A DNA stretch of 12,922 nt from Chitinophagaceae bacterium (lineage in GTDB: Bacteria; Bacteroidota; Bacteroidia; Chitinophagales; Chitinophagaceae): the NCBI GenBank assembly GCA_003509845.1, contig DOMR01000194.1, positions 1-12,922 on the forward strand, given 5' to 3'. A model generated the notes under the pieces. That model made no database searches. It was not told where the DNA came from and saw only the letters and a list, made by a program, of their open reading frames with translations. Each line of letters begins with the position of its first letter. Within the stretch, counting starts at the first letter, position 1. Made by a program: the position numbers and the translations under genes. Below are positions 7,601 through 12,922 of the stretch, in pieces.

Positions 7601-9919
7601 CTATTCATTAAGTATGATTTTTACTGAGTCTTCTTGAACACCCCATTTCTTGTTGGGGATCGGTCCCATTTCTAATTCAAGATGACCTCCGGACATTAAT
7701 TGCTCATGTGTAAACCAAGTGCTTTTTAATGCCACTCCGTTCAATTTTGAACTCTGTATATATTTATTTACAACTGAGCAATTATTAGCTGTTAGTTTAA
7801 ATTGTTTTTTGTTGGGTAAGTTTATAGTTATTTTACTAAACAATGGGCTACCAATGGTATAAACTGGGAAACCTGGCGTTACAGGATAAAAACCCAAAGA
7901 AGAAAAAACTACAAAAGCCGACATCCCACCTCCATCTTCATCACCTGGTATTCCGTATATATTATCTTTAAACCAAGCATCTAAAAGAAACCTGATTCGT
8001 TTTTGTGTTTTCCAGGGAGATTTTGTGAAATTATACAGATATGGAATATGAAAACTTGGTTCATTGCCCATTGAATACTGACCTACTAATCCAGTAGCAT
8101 CAGGAAATTTACTCCAAAATTCATATTTTGAACGGCCAAGCCCTTCACGAAATAAGTGATCAAGTTTTTCTTCAAAAGAATCGTTGCCGCCCATTAATTT
8201 TATCAACCCAGGAATATCTTGTTGTACCTGCCACAAAAAAGTATATGCATTATTTTCGTCATAGTATTCCCGACCACCCATTCCTCCATCAAATTTTGGG
8301 TCGATATTGACCCAGTTACCTTTATCATCTTTTGGAAGAAAAAATTGCTTTTCACTATTCCATAAATTTTTATAATTATATCCTCTTGATTGAAAAATGC
8401 CTGCATCATTTTTATTTAAATCTTTACCTAATTGCCCCAACGCCCAATCATCGTAACTATTTCCTAGCGTAACTGCCACGGCTTGTCTTTTCTCGAAGAT
8501 GTGTACTTCAGGTACTGTTTCTTTTTCATCCTTTGCTAATGCAGGGAAATAACCTTTTTGATAATAAAAATCGTCGAGTACTGTTTTTTCGCCATTTCGC
8601 CATGGTAGCATAGTAGCTTCCATTGCATTTTTCCGCATACCTTGATATGCTTTTTCAATATCAAAATTTTTCAATCCCTTTCTATAAGCATCTAAAAAAA
8701 TAATGGACGAATGAAACCCATTCATGCAAGCATGATCGCCATATAACAATGGAAACGTTGGCATCCAGCCACTTTGCTCATACATGCGCACATAAGAGTG
8801 CAACATGTCTTCTTCCATCGAAGGATTTAAAATGGTACGCAAAGGGTGATGTGTAAGGTAAGTGTCCCAAGCCCAATCGTCTACATAAAAGGGGCGAGTA
8901 TCTTTATGAATTTTTTTATCAAACCCACTATAATAAGATGCATCTTCTGTAATATCTACCATACGCTCATAACTTCGGTATAAAGCCGTATAAAAAGATC
9001 GTTTCTGCGCTTCTGTGCCACCCTCCACTTGTATTTGCGACATTACAGAACTCCAAGCCATTTTACCTGCATCCATTACAGACTGAAAACTACTTTTACT
9101 AATTTCCTTTTCGTAATTTCTTTTTGCTTGATCTACACTTATATAACTAATTGCATATTTAAATGCTACTTCTCTGGTTGATTCCGGGAAACTGATATAA
9201 GCTTTTGCACTTTCCCCTTCAACGATTCTTTCTTGCAACAGCTTGTTATTTATAAGAACCCCAGGAGTTCCTGCAACACTAAAAACTCCATACATAAATA
9301 CTTTAATGTCTGTATGGTATGTCTCCATTCCTGAAACTTCAGTGGCCGACATAAAATTAAATGATGATTTGCCGCCATTATATACTCCCAATAGTATTGC
9401 CTTGCTTTTTACATTAGGAAATGAAAATCGATAAAATCCCGTTTTTTTACCTGCTGTAAACTCTACTTTAACCTCATCATCCACTAAATAGGTGGAATAA
9501 TACCATGGCCTATTAATTTCAAGATCATGGTCATAAGTCATTTTAGCTGCCCAGCTCTTATCTGATAATACTCCAATTGAAGGCTTTAAAGAAAAAACCT
9601 GACCCTGCCGATGAGAAACAATTGTAAATGGGAAAGTAGAAATCTGGTCTTCTAAAAAATCTTTTCTTTGTGGTGTAAACCTAATTAGTTGATTGGGTAG
9701 TTGTACAGTTGGTCTGGTTGGTTCCAATAATTGACCTACATTTCCGATGGTAGGATCTATATAGTCTATGCCTGAAACTGACAGTTTAGTATTTTGTGCA
9801 ATACAGATGTTGCTCAAACAAATAAGCAACAATACGTTGCGAACACTATTTACGATTTTCGTGTGTGTGTGATAAGAAAAGGACTTTCTAATTAAAATAG
9901 TAGCGGGTAAATATTTCAT
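7601..9919 (-). CDS. Secreted GH92 family alpha-mannosidase
   Basis: 772 residues from the ATG at 9917-9919; an in-frame ATG at 9929-9931 adds four residues. I prefer the inner start because its distance from the upstream heptamer array (46 bases) matches that of susC (44). The signal peptide has a long N-region and a hydrophobic core LLLICLSNICIAQ. Mature protein starts near residue 42. GH92 blocks are clear: YIDPTIGNVG (53-62), VDDWAWDTYLTHHPL (346-360), YYDENNAYTFLW (552-563) with the likely general acid E555, GNEPSFHIPYLYN (618-630), and GDEDGGGMSAFVVFSSLGFY (659-678). GH92 enzymes are calcium-dependent exo-alpha-mannosidases that remove terminal mannose in the periplasm or at the surface. 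In the usual GNDDCGQMSAW block the middle acidic residue is Asp; here it is Glu661 between D660 and D662. Linkage specificity cannot be read. It lies between the regulator and susC, all on the same strand. Confidence 0.92.
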   Translation of the reverse strand: MKYLPATILIRKSFSYHTHTKIVNSVRNVLLLICLSNICIAQNTKLSVSGIDYIDPTIGNVGQLLEPTRPTVQLPNQLIRFTPQRKDFLEDQISTFPFTIVSHRQGQVFSLKPSIGVLSDKSWAAKMTYDHDLEINRPWYYSTYLVDDEVKVEFTAGKKTGFYRFSFPNVKSKAILLGVYNGGKSSFNFMSATEVSGMETYHTDIKVFMYGVFSVAGTPGVLINNKLLQERIVEGESAKAYISFPESTREVAFKYAISYISVDQAKRNYEKEISKSSFQSVMDAGKMAWSSVMSQIQVEGGTEAQKRSFYTALYRSYERMVDITEDASYYSGFDKKIHKDTRPFYVDDWAWDTYLTHHPLRTILNPSMEEDMLHSYVRMYEQSGWMPTFPLLYGDHACMNGFHSSIIFLDAYRKGLKNFDIEKAYQGMRKNAMEATMLPWRNGEKTVLDDFYYQKGYFPALAKDEKETVPEVHIFEKRQAVAVTLGNSYDDWALGQLGKDLNKNDAGIFQSRGYNYKNLWNSEKQFFLPKDDKGNWVNIDPKFDGGMGGREYYDENNAYTFLWQVQQDIPGLIKLMGGNDSFEEKLDHLFREGLGRSKYEFWSKFPDATGLVGQYSMGNEPSFHIPYLYNFTKSPWKTQKRIRFLLDAWFKDNIYGIPGDEDGGGMSAFVVFSSLGFYPVTPGFPVYTIGSPLFSKITINLPNKKQFKLTANNCSVVNKYIQSSKLNGVALKSTWFTHEQLMSGGHLELEMGPIPNKKWGVQEDSVKIILNE

Positions 9920-9930
9920 ATGGACAAGCA

Positions 9931-9956
9931 TTAGTTAGAGATTATACTCTAAGTAA
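9931..9956. promoter_or_regulatory. Inverted repeat at the 5' end of the GH92 gene
   Basis: On the plus strand, TTAGTTAGAG (9931-9940) and CTCTAAGTAA (9947-9956) are reverse complements at nine of ten positions, around a six-base centre ATTATA. One arm ends on the outer GH92 ATG. The other arm overlaps the place where a -7 element would lie relative to the heptamer array. It could be an operator for a second regulator. If transcribed, it could also form a hairpin that blocks the outer ATG and favours the inner one at 9919. A TTAGAG half-site occurs once before susC (7441-7446) without a partner arm. Confidence 0.45.
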
Positions 9957-9965
9957 CGTTTGCAA

Positions 9966-10008
9966 CATTAATAGCAGAACTAATTAATCAACTAATGAAC
10001 AAATTAAT
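9966..10008 (-). promoter_or_regulatory. Phased heptamer array (putative operator) upstream of GH92
   Basis: Four heptamers start exactly 12 bases apart on the plus strand: CATTAAT (9966), AACTAAT (9978), AACTAAT (9990) and AATTAAT (10002). The five-base spacers differ (AGCAG, TAATC, GAACA), so the repetition is confined to the heptamers, as in protein-binding arrays rather than a simple tandem repeat. On the coding strand the unit is ATTARTT. The array lies between the regulator stop and the GH92 start, in the same orientation relative to the gene as the array before susC. No comparable array was found upstream of the regulator itself (12622-12922) or before susD. Confidence 0.55.
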
Positions 10009-10059
10009 GCTACTTTTTTTAGGACTTTCTGTGAAAATTGTAAAATAGGATTCAGATTA

Positions 10060-12621
10060 TTACCCGATTATTTCCGCATAGGTTCTTACATAATCCTGTC
10101 CGTAATTCTTGATATATTCCTTAGTGAAATTTAAATAGGTCTCTTTACCCAAACCATGTCTTCCAAGTATAATCAGGGAACGGCATTTTAGCTCCAGTGC
10201 TTCTTCATTCATTTGATCAAATTGAAAAATACAATTGGCTAATTTTAGTATAAAATCCGGTTCTGATTGCAAACTGGCTTTTGATGTATAGGAAAGGATG
10301 GTATTAATAACAAAGTCACTCACTGTCGCCTTACTATCATCCAACCAGGTATATTGCGCCTCTCTTAAAAAAGCACCTTTATTGATTATGGCCAGCAATT
10401 CGCTCATATAATTTTTATCTATAAAGGTTGGTTTTTCATTGGCCAGCTTAAAAAATTGCTGGTAGTCCAGTTTAATAGAGTTGTTTAAGATTTCAAATCT
10501 CCATTTCCCTGTTTCTTTGGAAATACTAGTGGAACCTGCCTTTTCGAGGATTGATTTCAGTTTTACAATATTCACTGAAAAATTGTTCCTGGCATCTTTT
10601 ATTGGTTTATCAGCCCATATTGTTTCGTATAGTTTATCCGAAGAAACGCCTTTGCCATCTTTAAAAGTGTATATGAGTATCATTAGAAATATCTCCTTAA
10701 GAAGCGGGGTAAACTGCCGGGTGATATCGTTGCCTTCCTTATCAATCACTTCAAAATGACCAAAAAGAAAAATAGCAGATGATGTCCTTACATTTTCGTA
10801 CAAACCATGACTTGATAAGGTGTCTTCAACCGCCAATGATTGAAAAGCTGGTTTGGGTTGTATAATAGGAATTGTTTTATCAATAACAGGTGTCTGATTT
10901 TGTTTTCGCCTTTTCTTAAGAAGAAAAATAATTATTATCAATAAGGCTGACGTAAACAGGGATGCAAAGAACCAATACATAGATTTGTTACTGGCATTAA
11001 CTGGTTGAGTTACAATTAGCCTATTGGGTGGAAAGTCAATCGTAAATATCTTTATGCTAGTTGATTTATTCGCAGCGCTTACTAAAGTTACTCCAACTAA
11101 TTTTTTACTTGAGGGGCAATAAAATAAATCAGCAAAAGATTCGATATCATGGAAAGAATATGGAATACTGTCGCCCAAAAACTCATACTCAGGGGAACTC
11201 AGGGAACCACGTATCAACTGCAGATGGGAATTAAATCTGTCAATAGGAAATATTAATCCATAAAATTGATTGGCTTTACCGTCAACAATTAGGCTATTGG
11301 CAAAACAAAATTCTTTTTCGGGCTGTTTGAAATTATAAATGTGATTGAACGTACGGCTTCGAACACTATAAGTCATTAATTCAAAATTATATTTAGAAGC
11401 TACCCTCTGATCTCCCGTTTTACTTCCATAGCCTCCAATTATATAAGCAGTATCGTTGGTAGCATTAGTTCCCAGAGCCGAAAGATAACGGGGCATGAAA
11501 AAAGCACCTTTGGTTGGTAGAACTTCCCATGTACGATCCCGAAAACTATATCGTTGAACAAGATTTTTGTAATGAAGCATACCATACCCACCAATAATAT
11601 AAAGAGCGCTGTCAACATCTGAAATAAACTTATTAGCATGCCAAAACTCTGTAAGCTTGGGTTTTGCGGAGAAATTTAGTTTCCAGGAATTTTCTTCGGC
11701 ATCATAGGCTGATACGGTTTTTTCGTCTATAAATAAATTATACAAGGTATTAGATCTGTCATCAAAAATTGATTGATTACCTGCAGGTAAAACCTGCCGA
11801 CTTTTTGAAAGTTTAGCGCCTGATAGTTGATTTGTTTTAAAAGAAAATTGGTACAATGTATCAACTGAAATAATATATAATATTTCATTTTTTTTATCAA
11901 ACGCAACGCTAGGGGTAGCTGTGGTTTCAAATGTTTGAACCTGTTTCCAATGAAGATGTTTGGGCGCAATCCAAACGGGATTTTTTATTTCTGCAACCTT
12001 CTTTTCAACTATATCCAATGCCTTATTACCAATAGTCTCTGACAAAGGAAAAAAGTATTTTCTTTTTTTGTTTTGTGAAATAGCAATATCCTTAAGATAC
12101 ATGGGAGGAACATCAATTGTTTTATATAATGGCAGGTTGCTAGTTCCAAAAAAAACTTTACAAAAGGTTGCATTGGTAAAGTTTAGTTTGCTTTTGGTTA
12201 CTAAACGATTTTCCAGGAAAAAACTTACTTCCTTCAGGATTTTATCAAACCGAATTTCACAATGATTCCATTTGCCATAAAGACTGGAAGAATCAATCTT
12301 AAAAGCATAAGAAAAAGATTCTCCGATAACAAAATTAAAATTTCCAAATTTATCGACAGATACAATATCTATGTTCTGGTTATCGGTAGTTATTAACCTT
12401 ATTACATATCCAAAATAGGCATTAAGGCCAGGTACAAATTTAAGATCAAAAGATATTTCAGTGTCCTCGTTTAAACATAGAGATTCTTCAGGAATTAAAT
12501 TGAGCGAAGTGCGTTTTTCAGGTATTGCTTCATGACTGGAAAATTGCAATCCATAAGACTGGCTGTATAATTCACCAGAAAACAAAAGCAAACCTGTCAT
12601 TAAATAAATAAATTTCTTCAT
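10060..12621 (-). CDS. Transmembrane one-component regulator: LamG-like/Kelch sensor, TM helix, SARP-type DNA-binding domain
   Basis: 853 residues from the ATG at 12619-12621, chosen because a signal peptide follows (MKKFIYLMTGLLLFSGELYSQ). An in-frame TTG six codons upstream is unlikely. Residues about 22-200 look like a LamG/concanavalin jelly roll (GKWNHCEIRFD near 116-126, YLKDIAIS near 175-182). About 222-530 form a Kelch-type beta-propeller with repeated IIGGYG (342-347, 394-399). One transmembrane helix spans 548-568, followed by KKRRK. About 618-712 is an OmpR/SARP winged helix (FGHFEVIDKEGNDI, VSSDKLYETIW, RNNFSVNIVKLKSIL). About 713-845 resembles the BTAD helical domain of SARP activators (NKGAFLREAQYTWLDD, NEEALELKCRSLIILGRHG). 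There is no kinase or receiver domain. Signal peptide and positive-inside charges place the sensor in the periplasm and the DNA-binding part in the cytoplasm. It probably senses the glycan and switches on GH92 and susC. The beta-propeller may attract automatic names such as galactose oxidase, but I see no catalytic evidence for that. Confidence 0.85.
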   Translation of the reverse strand: MKKFIYLMTGLLLFSGELYSQSYGLQFSSHEAIPEKRTSLNLIPEESLCLNEDTEISFDLKFVPGLNAYFGYVIRLITTDNQNIDIVSVDKFGNFNFVIGESFSYAFKIDSSSLYGKWNHCEIRFDKILKEVSFFLENRLVTKSKLNFTNATFCKVFFGTSNLPLYKTIDVPPMYLKDIAISQNKKRKYFFPLSETIGNKALDIVEKKVAEIKNPVWIAPKHLHWKQVQTFETTATPSVAFDKKNEILYIISVDTLYQFSFKTNQLSGAKLSKSRQVLPAGNQSIFDDRSNTLYNLFIDEKTVSAYDAEENSWKLNFSAKPKLTEFWHANKFISDVDSALYIIGGYGMLHYKNLVQRYSFRDRTWEVLPTKGAFFMPRYLSALGTNATNDTAYIIGGYGSKTGDQRVASKYNFELMTYSVRSRTFNHIYNFKQPEKEFCFANSLIVDGKANQFYGLIFPIDRFNSHLQLIRGSLSSPEYEFLGDSIPYSFHDIESFADLFYCPSSKKLVGVTLVSAANKSTSIKIFTIDFPPNRLIVTQPVNASNKSMYWFFASLFTSALLIIIIFLLKKRRKQNQTPVIDKTIPIIQPKPAFQSLAVEDTLSSHGLYENVRTSSAIFLFGHFEVIDKEGNDITRQFTPLLKEIFLMILIYTFKDGKGVSSDKLYETIWADKPIKDARNNFSVNIVKLKSILEKAGSTSISKETGKWRFEILNNSIKLDYQQFFKLANEKPTFIDKNYMSELLAIINKGAFLREAQYTWLDDSKATVSDFVINTILSYTSKASLQSEPDFILKLANCIFQFDQMNEEALELKCRSLIILGRHGLGKETYLNFTKEYIKNYGQDYVRTYAEIIG

Positions 12622-12922
12622 AGACAACCTACTTAGCAATTATTTTATGCCTTACAAGAAAAGGGTCATCGGTTTGAAATCGTGTTTCCCAAATAATAAA
12701 AGAAATAGTTTCAAGCAATTTAAGCACTTTTAAATATTAGCCATACACGCACAATTTACAACAATCAGTATACTATATTAGCATTTCCCTTATCAAAATC
12801 ATACAGATATAAGGTTTAGTGGACAAAACGTACATATTGACCACCCTATAGCGTTGCAAACCGATTACCCTAAGTTGTTTTATCCAAAACAATTCATCAA
12901 AACCTCACGCAAAAACAACAAA
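12622..12922. other. Gene-free region upstream of the regulator
   Basis: 301 bases without a convincing gene. On the minus strand a short open stretch from 12921 ends at TAA (12880-12882). It could be the tail of a gene beyond the window, but 13 codons are too few to tell. Visible structure includes AGTATACT (12767-12774), the 26-base dyad at 12819-12844, and a small inverted repeat TTGTTTT-ATCC-AAAACAA (12875-12892). A weak promoter candidate for the regulator reads TGATTTTG on the minus strand (about 12797-12804), with TTTTG 22 bases upstream inside the dyad; the spacing is longer than consensus. No heptamer array like those before GH92 and susC is present. Confidence 0.5.
12819..12844. repeat. 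26-base dyad, possible operator or IS21-type end
   Basis: GTGGACAA (12819-12826) and TTGACCAC (12837-12844) are inverted with one mismatch. The dyad continues to a central GTAC (12830-12833), giving 10 of 13 paired positions. To its right, GACCACCCTATAG (12839-12851) is loosely echoed by GATTACCCTAAG (12863-12874). This resembles the repeated GACCACCCTAT units I associate with the ends of IS21-family elements. No istA/istB coding sequence is visible before the window ends. Both readings, operator and element end, remain open. Confidence 0.35.

Noticed and set aside
10060..12621. Galactose oxidase activity for the regulator, suggested by its Kelch propeller
   Set aside because: The Kelch repeats continue in frame into a transmembrane helix and a winged helix, and I see no copper-site residues I could assign; a sensor role is the better reading.
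12622..12639. TTG start six codons upstream of the regulator ATG
   Set aside because: The ATG at 12619-12621 begins directly with a normal signal peptide; the TTG would add MLSRLS without improving it.
12880..12921. Tail of another minus-strand gene
   Set aside because: Only 13 codons are open before the stop and nothing in them is recognisable; an open stretch of that length is expected by chance.

Overview
The window looks like a piece of a Bacteroidota genome, probably an environmental Sphingobacteriia/Chitinophagia-type lineage. The DNA is AT-rich. It carries an adjacent SusC/SusD outer-membrane pair, lipoprotein signals and A-rich translation starts. All six genes lie on the minus strand and form one polysaccharide utilization locus (PUL). 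Read in transcription order, from high to low coordinates, they are: (1) a membrane-spanning regulator with a periplasmic LamG-like plus Kelch sensor and a cytoplasmic SARP-type DNA-binding region (10060-12621); (2) a secreted GH92 alpha-mannosidase (7601-9919); (3) a SusC/RagA TonB-dependent transporter (4148-7408); (4) a SusD/RagB glycan-binding lipoprotein (2315-4126); (5) a GH99-like lipoprotein directly behind susD, in the slot where SusE-type surface glycan-binding proteins usually sit (1200-2312); (6) a GH71/99-like hydrolase that runs off the left edge (1-1148).

The enzymes point to an alpha-mannose-containing glycan, such as fungal/yeast alpha-mannan or high-mannose N-glycan. GH92 is an exo-alpha-mannosidase family, and characterised GH99 enzymes cut alpha-mannosidic linkages internally. 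The substrate is an inference from family membership. In the working model, surface proteins 4-6 bind and cut the glycan, SusC imports the pieces, and the secreted GH92 trims mannose.

Regulation is the most interesting part. There is no histidine kinase, receiver domain or ECF-sigma/anti-sigma pair in the window, and the SusC lacks an N-terminal STN signalling domain. The apparent regulator is a single polypeptide with an N-terminal signal peptide, a jelly-roll plus beta-propeller periplasmic half, one transmembrane helix, and a C-terminal OmpR/SARP winged helix followed by a BTAD-like helical domain. Both gaps in front of its likely target genes (before GH92 and before susC) contain four heptamers of the type AAYTAAT in exact 12-base phase: starts at 9966/9978/9990/10002 and at 7453/7465/7477/7489. 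The arrays end 46 and 44 bases from the preferred start codons. SARP and OmpR-type winged helices bind tandem heptamers, so I propose these as the operators.

The 301 bases at the right end hold no gene. They contain a good 26-base dyad that is either an operator or the worn end of an IS21-type element. I saw no tRNA, rRNA, CRISPR array or intact mobile element.
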